52,940 nucleotides of DNA from positions 1-52,940 of the forward strand of contig NZ_ATUD01000018.1 of assembly GCF_000420025.1 (NCBI RefSeq), read 5' to 3'. This document shows positions 16,971 through 25,029 of the stretch, one piece after another. Positions within the stretch are counted from its first letter, which is position 1. Each line of letters opens with the position of its first letter. The translations under genes and the position numbers were made by a program. Under the pieces are notes generated by a model. It was not told where the DNA came from and ran no database searches. It was given only the letters and a program-made list of their open reading frames with translations. The DNA is from Patulibacter americanus DSM 16676. Its GTDB lineage: Bacteria; Actinomycetota; Thermoleophilia; Solirubrobacterales; Solirubrobacteraceae.

Positions 16971-17590
16971 CCCGGCGGTCCTTCCGGCACACCGGCGACG
17001 GGGCCGTCCGCGACGGCGCCACCCGTGACGGGGGCGTCCGCGCCGTCGACCAGGACGAACAGCCCCAGGGCGTAGCCCAGCCCGCGGGCCACGTCGGGGA
17101 CGGCGTCGCGCGGCCGTCCCCCCTGGTGGGCGAGCGCGGCGGCGACCCGCTCCGCCACGAGCCGTGGCAGGGCCTCGAGCGGTCGCGCTCCGCGGGCGGC
17201 GCCGCGGCCCGTCGCGTCGGCCGCCGCCAGGAGCGCCTCGGGGCGCCAGTCGTCGGGGTCGGCCCCGGCCGCCCGCAGCACGGTGGCGTGCCGCACCACC
17301 ACGGCGGCGGCCGCGGTGCGGGCGCGCACCCGCGAGCCGGGAAGCCCCCCGAGCCCGACACCGACGGAGAGCCGGGCGTGGATCCCGAGCACGTGCGTGG
17401 CGGCCGTGAGCTCCACGAGGTCCACGACGGAGTCCCGCAGCGCGGGCCATGGGTCGGCGGGACCGTCGTCGGGCGCCCGCGCGCGGGCGACGAGCGGGAG
17501 CAGCTCGCCGAGCGCGGAGGTGAGGTGGACGGCGTCCGGGGGCGCCGGGGCGCGCCGGAGCGCGGCGGGAGGGGAGAGCGGATCAGGCAT
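16967..17590 (-). CDS. unrecognised protein, possible regulator or scaffold
   Basis: A 207-residue protein I do not recognise. It is Ala- and Asp-rich with mostly helical segments: VHLTSALGELLPLVARARAP, ALRDSVVDLVELTAATHVLG, AAAAVVVRHATVLRAAGA and RLVAERVAAALAHQGG, with RGLGYALGLFVLVDG near the end. There are no Cys residues and no clear catalytic motif; it is probably cytoplasmic. Its stop overlaps the end of the convergent sigma-fusion gene by 4 bp. The ATG at 17590 lies 52 bp downstream of a G11 tract. The tight packing between the fusion gene and the LysR-like pair suggests membership of the same locus (inference). Confidence 0.6.
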   Translation of the reverse strand: MPDPLSPPAALRRAPAPPDAVHLTSALGELLPLVARARAPDDGPADPWPALRDSVVDLVELTAATHVLGIHARLSVGVGLGGLPGSRVRARTAAAAVVVRHATVLRAAGADPDDWRPEALLAAADATGRGAARGARPLEALPRLVAERVAAALAHQGGRPRDAVPDVARGLGYALGLFVLVDGADAPVTGGAVADGPVAGVPEGPPG

Positions 17591-17641
17591 GTGCTGCCCC
17601 CTTGTCGGCCGCGCGGGGGCGCGGCCCCTCCATGAGTTGCA

Positions 17642-17652
17642 GGGGGGGGGGG
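17642..17652. repeat. G11 homopolymer upstream of a minus-strand gene
   Basis: Eleven consecutive G, 52 bp upstream of the start at 17590. It is the same length as the tract at 11722-11732 and also read as C11 upstream of a minus-strand gene. The remaining part of the 222-bp gap (to 17813) shows a possible 29-codon ORF from a GTG at 17729 with CAGGAG upstream, ending at 17819; support is weak. Confidence 0.9.
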
Positions 17653-17812
17653 TGATTCGGCGGTCTGGCCGACAGGGGGATGGTGCCGCTCCTCCGCGGC
17701 CCCCGCCCCATCACGTCCAGGAGCCACCCGTGCCGCACCCCGCAGTCCGCAGTCGCGACCTCGTCCGTCGCCCGTCCTCCGTCGTCGCCCGGCCGCGGAC
17801 CGGGACGCCGTC

Positions 17813-18016
17813 GTGGTGACGTGGGCGGTCGTCGGCGTCGCCGGGTGGCTGCTGGCCAACGTCGCCTTCGTCCTCGGGAGGGTGCGCTGCCGCGACCGCG
17901 CCCGGCGCGCTGCGGGCGACCGGGTGGCGCCCGCGGAGGACCCGGCGATGCGGACGGACGACGCCGGGGGACGACCGTCGCTGCGCCTCGCCGCGCACGG
18001 ACGGGGCGGCCGCTGA
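17813..18016 (+). CDS. small single-span membrane protein
   Basis: A 67-codon ORF starting with GTG. Residues 3-24 form one strong hydrophobic segment (TWAVVGVAGWLLANVAFVLG) followed at once by RVRCRDRARRA, the positive-inside pattern of a single-span protein with a cytoplasmic tail. The tail is short and Arg/Asp-rich. Its TGA shares a base with the ATG of the following LysR-like gene (TGATG), which supports both as translated and coupled. It is too short for a family call. It could anchor or modulate the DNA-binding protein encoded next to it (inference). Confidence 0.5.
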   Translation: MVTWAVVGVAGWLLANVAFVLGRVRCRDRARRAAGDRVAPAEDPAMRTDDAGGRPSLRLAAHGRGGR

Positions 18017-18396
18017 TGGTGCGCGGCACCGCGGACCTGCGCCGCCTGCGGTTCTTCGTCGAGCTCGCCCGTGACCTGCACTTCGGCCGCTCGGCCGAGC
18101 GGCAGCACGTCTCCCAGCCGACGTTGAGCCAGCAGATCAAGCGGCTGGAGGACGAGCTCGGCGTGGCGCTGTTCGTCCGCCCGGGGGGGACCGTCACGCT
18201 CACCCCCGAGGGGGCCCGGTTGCTGCCGCAGGCGGAGGAGCTCCTGCGCCACGCGGCGTCGTTCAACGCTCTCGCCGCCGGCCTCGCCCGGGAGGCGACG
18301 GACCCCGGGACGTCTGCGCGCCGACCCGGGGCCGGGGCGTATGCGGGAGACCCCCGCGGGAACGGGAGGGACAGGATGGGAACGGCCGGCGGGTGA
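18016..18396 (+). CDS. LysR-type DNA-binding domain protein lacking the effector domain
   Basis: A 126-residue protein whose first 92 residues are a LysR winged helix: LRRLRFFVELARDLHFGRSA, then HVSQPTLSQQIKRLEDELGV, LTPEGARLLPQAEELL. It then passes into a short Gly/Arg-rich tail and stops. LysR regulators are normally near 300 residues with a periplasmic-binding-like effector domain, which is absent here. No effector-domain remnant is visible downstream before the next gene, so this looks like a stable small form rather than a fresh break. It is coupled to the small membrane protein upstream and followed by a close paralogue. Confidence 0.75.
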   Translation: MVRGTADLRRLRFFVELARDLHFGRSAERQHVSQPTLSQQIKRLEDELGVALFVRPGGTVTLTPEGARLLPQAEELLRHAASFNALAAGLAREATDPGTSARRPGAGAYAGDPRGNGRDRMGTAGG

Positions 18397-18462
18397 CGGT
18401 AGGGGGCGCGTCCAGCGCGTCGCCGAGACCGGACGGCGCGGAGCGGACCCACCTCCCGACCC

Positions 18463-18885
18463 ATGCTCTCCGACGCCGACCACCACCCCGACCCGGACGC
18501 CGCCTCCGACCCCCGCGTCGGCCCCGGTCCCGACCCGGAGGGGTTCGGCGCCCGCGTCGCCGGGACGGCCGACCTCCGCCGCCTGCGGCTCTTCGTCGCC
18601 CTGGCGCGCGACCCCCACTTCGGACGCACCGCCCGCCGGGAGCACGTCTCGCAGCCGACGCTCAGCGCGCAGATCAAGCGCTTGGAGCTCGAGCTCGGCG
18701 TGCGGCTCTTCGAGCGCGACGGTCGCGGCTCGCGGCTCTCGACGGCCGGCCGGACGCTGCTGCCCTGCGCGATGGAGCTGCTCGACCACGCCGACCGCTT
18801 CAACGCGTTCGCCGCGCGCCAGGCGGAGAGCCCCGGGCTGCGGGGCCGCCGCGCGGCGCTACGCCTGCAGGGCGGACCGCGCTGA
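18463..18885 (+). CDS. second LysR-type DNA-binding-domain-only protein
   Basis: A 140-residue paralogue of the preceding protein. Residues 1-30 are acidic and Pro-rich (DADHHPDPDAASDP). The winged helix follows with GTADLRRLRLFVALARDPHFG, REHVSQPTLSAQIKRLELEL and GVRLFERDGRGSRLSTAG, then a helix equivalent to the LysR dimerisation linker (MELLDHADRFNAFAARQAES). No effector domain follows. The pair share GTADLRRLR, HFGR and HVSQPTLS, so they arose by tandem duplication. They could homo- or heterodimerise through the linker helix and compete with full-length regulators (inference). The terminator at 18896 follows. Confidence 0.75.
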   Translation: MLSDADHHPDPDAASDPRVGPGPDPEGFGARVAGTADLRRLRLFVALARDPHFGRTARREHVSQPTLSAQIKRLELELGVRLFERDGRGSRLSTAGRTLLPCAMELLDHADRFNAFAARQAESPGLRGRRAALRLQGGPR

Positions 18886-18895
18886 CGGCCGACCT

Positions 18896-18911
18896 CCCAC
18901 CCACGGGTGGG
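18896..18911 (+). terminator. hairpin after the LysR-like pair
   Basis: CCCACCC and GGGTGGG form a 7-bp stem with a two-base loop, 11 bp after the stop at 18885. The tiny loop would need to open slightly in RNA. No T-run follows, as is usual at this GC content. Confidence 0.4.
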
Positions 18912-19003
18912 GGCGAGTATGCGGTGGTCGGGCGGGCCGCGGCCGTCTTTCCGGGGTCAGCCTGGATGGGTCCTCCGCCACCCGGCGGGGACAGCGGTCG
19001 GGA

Positions 19004-19036
19004 ATCCGAATCGCAGCGATTGGACATCCGAATCGC
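19004..19036. repeat. two direct copies of ATCCGAATCGC, 22 bp apart
   Basis: Exact 11-bp copies at 19004-19014 and 19026-19036 in the 433-bp gap before the secreted protein at 19319. The spacing is two helical turns. A related GAATCCGAAC lies near 19191, and the second copy is part of an imperfect dyad (CGATT...GAATCG). This looks like a binding site array for a regulator of the gene downstream. Otherwise the gap shows only low-confidence -10-like sequences near 19230. Confidence 0.55.
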
Positions 19037-19318
19037 GCACCGCGTGCCTGAACGCCCTCCCGGTCGCGCGCGAGCGGCATTCCGTGTCCGTCACGGGTGG
19101 CGCGCTGCGGCTACGGATGGGTAGACTGCCGCCGCTACTCCCGGTAGACCCGCGGTCGGAGAGGCGTCGTCCTTGAGTGGATCGGCGATGAATCCGAACG
19201 TTGTCCATCTCGTCCGATGTCACAGACGTCGTACTACAGTGCTCGCCAGCAACACCACCTCCCCCACCCGGCTTCGGCCGGCATACCCGGTGGCCCCAAC
19301 CGCCAAATGAGGAATCCC

Positions 19319-21133
19319 ATGACAGCATCACGGCGCCGCACGCGCGCCCAAGGCCTGGCCGTCGCCACGGCGATCGGCATCACCGCGGTGGCCGCGCTGC
19401 CGAGCGCGGCGAGCGCCGCCGAATCACCGCGGTGCGACGCCACGACGTTGCAGCTGCAGCTCCTCGGGGGTGACGTGATCGCCCCGATCCGCGCGAACCC
19501 GAAGTTCACGCCGTGCGCGGACGACACGAAGGCCGTCGCCAACGTCCCCTCCCTCCTCGGCATCGTCGGGGTCCAGGCCGTCTCGGCGTCGACGAAGGTC
19601 GACACCACGAAGCAGGCGACGTCCGAGTCGCGCATCGCGGGCGCGAAGATCGGCATCACCGGCCCGCTCTCCGACGCGCTCACGGGCCCGCTCCTGAACG
19701 GCCCGAACAGCATCGTCGGCCAGGTCGACGGGGCGCTCAACGGCATCCTGGGCCAGCTCAACGGCGCCGGCGGACCGCTCTCGGGCCTGCTCTCCGCGCT
19801 GTTCCCGACCACCGCGAACGGCGCACCGCTCACGGCCGGCCTGACGTCGAACCTCGCGGGGGCGCTGCAGGCCGCGCTCCCGGACGTGCTCAACGCCGAC
19901 GTCATCAACGCCACCGCCCAGGCGAAGTGCGTGAACGGCCGCGGCCAGCTCTCCGGGGCCTCCCAGATCGCGGGCCTCCGGATCCTCGGCACCACGGTCG
20001 ACGTCAACGACGCGACCAACCGGGTCCTGTCCATCGACACGGCGGCGCTGAACCTCGGCAAGCTCGTGTCGGTCGACGACGTGCTCCGGGGGATCCAGCT
20101 CTCCGGCGGCGGCCTCGCGGACATCCTGAGCCCGATCCTGGGGCGGCAGACGAACCTCTACGACATCCTCCACACGACGGATCCGTCGGTGCTCGGCAGC
20201 CTGAACACGGTGCTGCTCCTGGCTTCGGGCGGCCAGCTCTCGGTCGGCAAGCTGCTCGACCAGGTCACGGCGGTCATCCAGCCGATCCTGAACCAGGTCA
20301 ACATCAACCTGCCCCCGGGCCTGCTGCGCGCGCAGATCGTGCCGAAGACGCAGACGACGACCGGCGAGCTGCTCACGCAGCAGACGGTCGGGCTCTCCGT
20401 CTCCGTCCTCGGTCAGCCCGTCGTGGGCGGCACGCTCGCCCAGGCGCGCGTGTCGACCGCGGCCGCCGGCTGCAACGGCGACGGCAACGACGACGTCGCC
20501 GGTGCGGGCGCCATCAAGGACCCGGACAAGTTCTCGTCGCCCGAGGCCGAGGCCGTGCTGCAGTGCAGCAACCGCCCCGCGCAGCTCATCGACGTCTACG
20601 GGTCCCGGGGCCGCACGTACGTGCAGGGCGTGGCGGTCCGCAAGTTCGTCGGCAAGACCGCGGCGATCTACACGCGTGACGGCAACAAGCGCGTCGGCTC
20701 GGCGAAGATCCGCAAGACGGGCCTCTTCTCCACCCGCGTGCCGCTCCCGCGCGCCAGCGTCCGCAACACGAACACGGCCCGCTACTACGCGGTCGTGGGC
20801 GGCAAGAAGACCCGCGCCCTCAAGTTCGCGCGGCGCATGAACGTCCTGAGCCTGACCACCCGCAAGGGCAAGGTCACGATGAAGGGCCAGGTCGTGGCGC
20901 CGCGGTTCAGCTCGCAGCCCACCGTGCTGATCAAGCAGCGCGTCACCTGCAAGCGCTACAAGAAGGTCGCCCGGGTCAACCCGGACGCTCGCGGCAACTT
21001 CACCGTGACGTTCAAGGCCCCGAGCAAGAAGCTCGGCGCCGCGATCTACCGCGCGGAGACCTCGGTGCCCGCCAACGAGGTGTCGACGAAGTCGTTCCGC
21101 ACCTACACGCTGCCGCGTCCCGTCGGCCTGTAG
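19319..21133 (+). CDS. secreted protein with C-terminal beta domains, unknown function
   Basis: A 604-residue exported protein. The signal peptide is RRRTRAQGLAVATAIGITAV with cleavage near SAASAAE. The mature N-terminal half has many short helices of Leu/Asn/Gly character (LLNGPNSIVGQVDGALNGIL, PILNQVNINLPPGLL) and few Cys. Its C-terminal third turns basic and beta-rich, starting at CSNRPAQLIDVYGSRGRTYV and running through VLIKQRVTCKRYKKVARVNP. The ATG at 19319 has TGAGGAA five bases upstream; an earlier ATG at 19217 would hide the signal peptide. The N-terminal fold resembles the choice-of-anchor-type secreted proteins of actinobacteria, but I cannot name it with confidence. Confidence 0.75.
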   Translation: MTASRRRTRAQGLAVATAIGITAVAALPSAASAAESPRCDATTLQLQLLGGDVIAPIRANPKFTPCADDTKAVANVPSLLGIVGVQAVSASTKVDTTKQATSESRIAGAKIGITGPLSDALTGPLLNGPNSIVGQVDGALNGILGQLNGAGGPLSGLLSALFPTTANGAPLTAGLTSNLAGALQAALPDVLNADVINATAQAKCVNGRGQLSGASQIAGLRILGTTVDVNDATNRVLSIDTAALNLGKLVSVDDVLRGIQLSGGGLADILSPILGRQTNLYDILHTTDPSVLGSLNTVLLLASGGQLSVGKLLDQVTAVIQPILNQVNINLPPGLLRAQIVPKTQTTTGELLTQQTVGLSVSVLGQPVVGGTLAQARVSTAAAGCNGDGNDDVAGAGAIKDPDKFSSPEAEAVLQCSNRPAQLIDVYGSRGRTYVQGVAVRKFVGKTAAIYTRDGNKRVGSAKIRKTGLFSTRVPLPRASVRNTNTARYYAVVGGKKTRALKFARRMNVLSLTTRKGKVTMKGQVVAPRFSSQPTVLIKQRVTCKRYKKVARVNPDARGNFTVTFKAPSKKLGAAIYRAETSVPANEVSTKSFRTYTLPRPVGL

Positions 21134-21143
21134 GACGCCACGC

Positions 21144-21270
21144 GGCCGGCCGGGGCAGCACGCCCCGGCCGGCCACGTCGACCGGTCCGTCGCGATGGCG
21201 GGCCGTACCGGTTCCCCGCGGGGAACCTGATGACCACGGGGGTCGCGGGCACGTCGCCCGCGGCCCCCGT
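21144..21270. terminator. three hairpins between convergent genes
   Basis: First, 21144-21174 is a 13-bp perfect stem with a five-base loop. Second, 21210-21227 is a perfect 18-bp palindrome (GGTTCCCC/GGGGAACC core). Third, 21236-21270 is a 15-bp stem with one G-T pair and a five-base loop. They lie between the secreted protein stop (21133) and the M50 protease stop (21305) and probably terminate transcription from both sides. Confidence 0.7.
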
Positions 21271-21304
21271 CTCGTTGCGGGGCGGGCGGGGGTCGCCCCC
21301 CGGG

Positions 21305-22474
21305 CTACCCGCGCAGGCCGCCCTCGACCACCAGCGCCTGCCGCGCGGCCTCCCGCGACACGACGCCGACGACCACGCCGCGGCCGTCGAGCACCGGCAG
21401 GGCACCCAGCCGCTCGAGGTCCTTGTCCTTCATGAGCCGGTCCAGGCGCACGTCGTCCGAGGTCGATGGCGTGCGGCCGCGGGGAAGGAGCGCCGCGGCG
21501 GGGGTATCCGGGCGCCCCGCGTCGAGCTCCTCGCGCACCCGGGTGCCGTGCAGGATGCCGCGCAGGCGGCCGTCCGGACCCAGGACCACGGCCCAGTCGA
21601 CGCCGTGGGGGCCGAACGCCTGCTCCTGCGCCTCGGCGGCGGTGTCATCCGCGGCCACCCACACGGGCTCGCGGTCCATGACGGTGCCCGTGGCGATGAG
21701 GCTCGGGCCGCGGCGCCGGCGCTCCGTCGGGATGACGGCGGCCGAGGCGTTCTGCCAGATGAACCAGGCGAGGAAGAACGCCCAGAAGGCGGTGTAGAGG
21801 CTACTGCCGCGGATGTAGAGGTAGGCCCCGAACAGGCCGATCCCGATCCCCAGCGCCTTTCCCGCCTGGGCGGTGAACGCGGTGCCCTTCAGCGGGCTGC
21901 CGGTGACCCGCCACACGGCGGAGCGGGCGATCCGTCCGCCGTCGAGGGGCAGGGCGGGCAGCAGGTTGAACAGCAGCGCGATCGCCTCGACGAACAGCAC
22001 GAGCCCCGCGACCTGCGAGACGGTGGTGCTGCCGGCGTACTGCCGGCTGCCGACCTCCCAGATCGCGGTGAGCGACCAGCCCTCCTGGGAGCCCACCACG
22101 GCCGCGGCGATCGCGGCCGCCACGAACGTCACGGCCGGGCCGGCCGCGGCGACGAGGAACTCCTCCCGTGGCGTGCGCGACGGGCGCGACAGGTGCGCCA
22201 GGCCGCCGAGCATCCACAGCTCGACGCCCTCGGTCTCGATGCCCAGCCGTCGGCCCATCAGGGCGTGACCGAACTCGTGGCCGAGCAGCGCGACGACGTA
22301 GACCACGACCACGATCAGGGACAGGCCGAACGCGCGGCCGTCCGGCGGCCCGCCGCCGACGGGGCCGAAGTACCCCGACAGCAGGAACACCATGAGGAAC
22401 AGCCACAGGAACCACGAGATCCCGGCGACGATCGGGATGCCGAAGAGGCGCCCCAGACTGACCTGTCCTCCCAC
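21305..22474 (-). CDS. M50 family (site-2-type) metalloprotease with CBS pair
   Basis: A 389-residue membrane protease. The zinc motif HEFGH lies in VYVVALLGHEFGHALMGRRLG and the third-ligand motif in NLLPALPLDGGRIAR, both in membrane helices; SLGRLFGIPIVAGISWFLWL forms the first. After the last helix (WAFFLAWFIWQ) a cytoplasmic CBS pair follows (VMDREPVWVAADDTAAEAQE, LPVLDGRGVVVGVVSREAA). CBS-fused M50 enzymes carry out intramembrane cleavage and bind adenosyl ligands. The GTG at 22474 overlaps the citrate synthase stop by two codons. GGGAGGAC lies just inside that start, so the true start remains slightly uncertain. It is cotranscribed with citrate synthase. Confidence 0.85.
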   Translation of the reverse strand: MGGQVSLGRLFGIPIVAGISWFLWLFLMVFLLSGYFGPVGGGPPDGRAFGLSLIVVVVYVVALLGHEFGHALMGRRLGIETEGVELWMLGGLAHLSRPSRTPREEFLVAAAGPAVTFVAAAIAAAVVGSQEGWSLTAIWEVGSRQYAGSTTVSQVAGLVLFVEAIALLFNLLPALPLDGGRIARSAVWRVTGSPLKGTAFTAQAGKALGIGIGLFGAYLYIRGSSLYTAFWAFFLAWFIWQNASAAVIPTERRRRGPSLIATGTVMDREPVWVAADDTAAEAQEQAFGPHGVDWAVVLGPDGRLRGILHGTRVREELDAGRPDTPAAALLPRGRTPSTSDDVRLDRLMKDKDLERLGALPVLDGRGVVVGVVSREAARQALVVEGGLRG

Positions 22475-22476
22475 GG

Positions 22477-23562
22477 TCAGCCGACGTCCGCGACGGCGCG
22501 CGGCGCCTCGCCGACGTACTTCGCCGTCGGGCGGATCAGGCGGCCCTCGCGCTTCTGCTCGAGGATGTGGGCCGACCAGCCCGCCACGCGCGCGGCGGTG
22601 AACATCGGCGTGAAGAGGTTCGCGGGCACGCTGGCGCTGTCGAGGATCACGGCGGACCAGAACTCGACGTTCGTGGCCAGCACGCGGTCGGGCTTGCGGG
22701 CGTGCAGCTCGGCCAGCGCGGCCTTCTCGAGGGCCTCGGCGGCCTCGAAGCGCGGCGCGCCGATCTCCTTCGCCGTGCGGCGCAGCACGCGGGCGCGGGG
22801 GTCCTCGGCGCGGTAGACGCGGTGGCCGAAGCCCATGAGCCGCTCGCCCTGGTCCAGCGCGTTCTTCACCCACGCCTCGGCGTCGCCGGACCGCTCGACG
22901 CCGTCGAGCATCGCGAGCACGCGCGAGGGCGCGCCGCCGTGCAGCGGGCCCGAGAGCGCACCGACGGCGGAGGACAGCGCCGCCGCGGCATCCGCGCCCG
23001 TCGACGCGACGACGCGCGCGGTGAAGGTGGACGCGTTCATGCCGTGCTCGGCGGCCGAGATCCAGTAGGCGTCGATGGCCTTGGCGTGGTTCGGATCGAG
23101 CTCGCCGCGCCAGCGGATGAGGAACCGCTCCGCGACCGTGCGCCCCTCCCGCACCTGCGCCTGGGGCACCGGGGGCTTGCCCCCGCCGCGCGCGGACTGG
23201 GCGACGAAGGAGAGCGCCATGACGGACGCGCGGGCGAGCTCCTCGCGGGCCTCCTCGTCCGTCGTGTCGATGAGCGGGCGGAAGCCCCACTCCGGGGCGA
23301 GCATCGCCAGGGCGGCCTGCACGTCGACGCGCGGGTCGCCGGAGCGGACGGTCAGCGGGTGCGGCTCCGCGAACGGCAGGCCGGGCTCGAAGCTGCCGTC
23401 GACGAGCAGCCCCCACACGCCCTCGTACGGCACGTGCCCGACGAGGTCCTCGATGTCGACCCCGCGGTAGCGAAGCGCGCCGCCCTCCTTGTCGGGCTCG
23501 GCGATCGTGGTGGCGAACGCGACGACGCCCTCGAGACCCGACTGCACTTCCGGCTGTTGCAT
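22477..23562 (-). CDS. citrate synthase 2 (CitA type)
   Basis: A 361-residue citrate synthase. Conserved parts: ALRYRGVDIEDLV, AEHGMNASTF, SGPLHGGAPSRV and MGFGHRVYRAEDPRARVL, which supply the His residues, and ATNVEFWSAVILD near the C-terminus, followed by MFTAARVAGWSAHILEQKREG. The catalytic Asp of classical citrate synthase (NVDFYS) is Glu here, as in the mycobacterial CitA-like group. It condenses oxaloacetate with acetyl-CoA (or possibly a propionyl analogue). A TAGCGT -10 seven bases before the ATG points to a leaderless transcript. The M50 protease gene follows directly. Confidence 0.88.
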   Translation of the reverse strand: MQQPEVQSGLEGVVAFATTIAEPDKEGGALRYRGVDIEDLVGHVPYEGVWGLLVDGSFEPGLPFAEPHPLTVRSGDPRVDVQAALAMLAPEWGFRPLIDTTDEEAREELARASVMALSFVAQSARGGGKPPVPQAQVREGRTVAERFLIRWRGELDPNHAKAIDAYWISAAEHGMNASTFTARVVASTGADAAAALSSAVGALSGPLHGGAPSRVLAMLDGVERSGDAEAWVKNALDQGERLMGFGHRVYRAEDPRARVLRRTAKEIGAPRFEAAEALEKAALAELHARKPDRVLATNVEFWSAVILDSASVPANLFTPMFTAARVAGWSAHILEQKREGRLIRPTAKYVGEAPRAVADVG

Positions 23563-23759
23563 ACGCACGACGCTATCGCGCCCCGGTGCCGGTGTCGTCA
23601 CCCGCTCGTGTCCGGCGGCGGGCGTCCCCGTGGAGGCGCGCGCGGGGCGCGGCCCGTCCCGTGCCGCGAGGAGACCGCGGCCGTCCGCCCGGGGTGGCGC
23701 GGGCGTGGGCCTCGGCGCGATATGAAGGACGGCGCGATGTGTGAGAACGGGGTACACCG

Positions 23760-24986
23760 ATGAGCCGGACGAGCCGATGGGCGGTCGCCGCGATGGCGGG
23801 CGCGGCACTGGGCGGGACGGCGCTGCCGGGCGCCGCGACGGCGGCCGGGAGTCGGTCGGCCGACGCCGAGCTGCAGCGGGAACTGCGGCGGATCGTCCGC
23901 CCCGCCGGGAGCCGGGTGAGCGTCGTCGTCCGCGACACCCGGGGGCGGCGGGTCGCCGACGTCCGCGGCGGCAAGGTGCGGCCCCTCGGGTCGACCGCGA
24001 AGCTCTTCACGGCCACCGCCGCCCTGCGCCGACGGCTCGTGCTCACGACGGACGTGCTCGCCGCCGGCCCGATCGCCTCGGGCGTCCTCGACGGCGACCT
24101 CGTGCTGCGCGGCGGGGGCGACCCCTCCCTGGGGACGCCCGCCTTCACGCGGGCCCGGGGCGCGGCCGGCACGAACGGCGCCGCGTTGACGGAGCGGCTC
24201 GTCGCCCTCGGGCTGCGCGAGGTCCGCGGCTCCGTCGTCGGCGACGAGTCCCGGTTCGACGCGGTGCGGGGGCCGGTCGACGAGTACGACGGCGTGCTGG
24301 GCGGCCTGACGTGGAACCGCGGCCGGGCGGGCGACGCGGGCGGGCCGCTCACGGACCCCGCCCGGGGCGCGGCCGCGGCGTTCGACGACCAGCTCGAGGC
24401 GCGCGGGGTCGTGATCCGCGGCGTGCCGCGGGCCGGTGCGACGCCGCCCGGCGCGACCCCCGTGGCGGCGATCACCGCCGACGCGCCGGGGCTCGTCACC
24501 CCGATGCTCAAGGTCTCGGACGACCTCTACGCCGACGCGCTCGCGAAGGCGCTGGCGGCGGCTCCCGGCGCGCCGGGCACCACGGTCGCCGGGGCCGCGG
24601 CGGTGAGGGCGGCCGTGCGTCCGCTGGGCCTCCGGCCGCGGCTGGCCGACGGATCGGGGCTCTCCGCCCGCTCCCGCGGCACCGCCCGCGACCTCGTCGC
24701 CCTCCTGCTGCGCGCTCGGAAGGGGTCCTGGGGGTCGACGCTGCAGGAGGCCCTGCCCATGGCCGGTACGGACGGCACGCTCGAGAACCGGCTGCGCTCC
24801 GTGCGCGGCCGGTGCCAGGCCAAGACGGGCAACCTCGGCAGGGCGCTCTCCGCGCTGGCGGGCCAGTGCCGGTCGCGCGCGGGACGGACCCTCGTCTTCG
24901 CCGTGCTCGTCGAGGGGCAGTCGCGGGCCCGGGGCAGCGCGATGGTCGACCGGGTCGCCACGGCGCTGGTGCGCAAGGGGCGCTGA
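23760..24986 (+). CDS. D-alanyl-D-alanine carboxypeptidase, PBP4 type
   Basis: A 408-residue exported serine peptidase of family S13. The signal peptide is residues 1-30 (WAVAAMAGAALGGTALPGAA). The active-site motifs are S78-T-A-K81 (PLGSTAKLFTATAAL), the second motif at residues 253-255 (KVSDDLYADAL) and K345-T-G (CQAKTGNLG). The second motif normally reads S-x-N; here the third position is Asp, which may alter activity. MAGTDGTLENRL and ADGSGLSARSRGTA fit the PBP4 fold. It would trim peptidoglycan stem peptides outside the membrane. It is convergent with the acetyltransferase gene 43 bp away. Confidence 0.85.
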   Translation: MSRTSRWAVAAMAGAALGGTALPGAATAAGSRSADAELQRELRRIVRPAGSRVSVVVRDTRGRRVADVRGGKVRPLGSTAKLFTATAALRRRLVLTTDVLAAGPIASGVLDGDLVLRGGGDPSLGTPAFTRARGAAGTNGAALTERLVALGLREVRGSVVGDESRFDAVRGPVDEYDGVLGGLTWNRGRAGDAGGPLTDPARGAAAAFDDQLEARGVVIRGVPRAGATPPGATPVAAITADAPGLVTPMLKVSDDLYADALAKALAAAPGAPGTTVAGAAAVRAAVRPLGLRPRLADGSGLSARSRGTARDLVALLLRARKGSWGSTLQEALPMAGTDGTLENRLRSVRGRCQAKTGNLGRALSALAGQCRSRAGRTLVFAVLVEGQSRARGSAMVDRVATALVRKGR

Positions 24987-25029
24987 CGCCGGCGCGGCGC
25001 TCGCGGTCGGACGGCGGCGCCTCCCCCGC

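Noticed and set aside
17729..17819. A 29-codon ORF with a CAGGAG ribosome site upstream of the small membrane protein
   Set aside because: Too short and Arg/Pro-rich to separate from chance; mentioned only in the tract entry.
19217..19318. Upstream ATG for the secreted protein
   Set aside because: It would place 34 residues before the signal peptide; the ATG at 19319 with TGAGGAA upstream is preferred.
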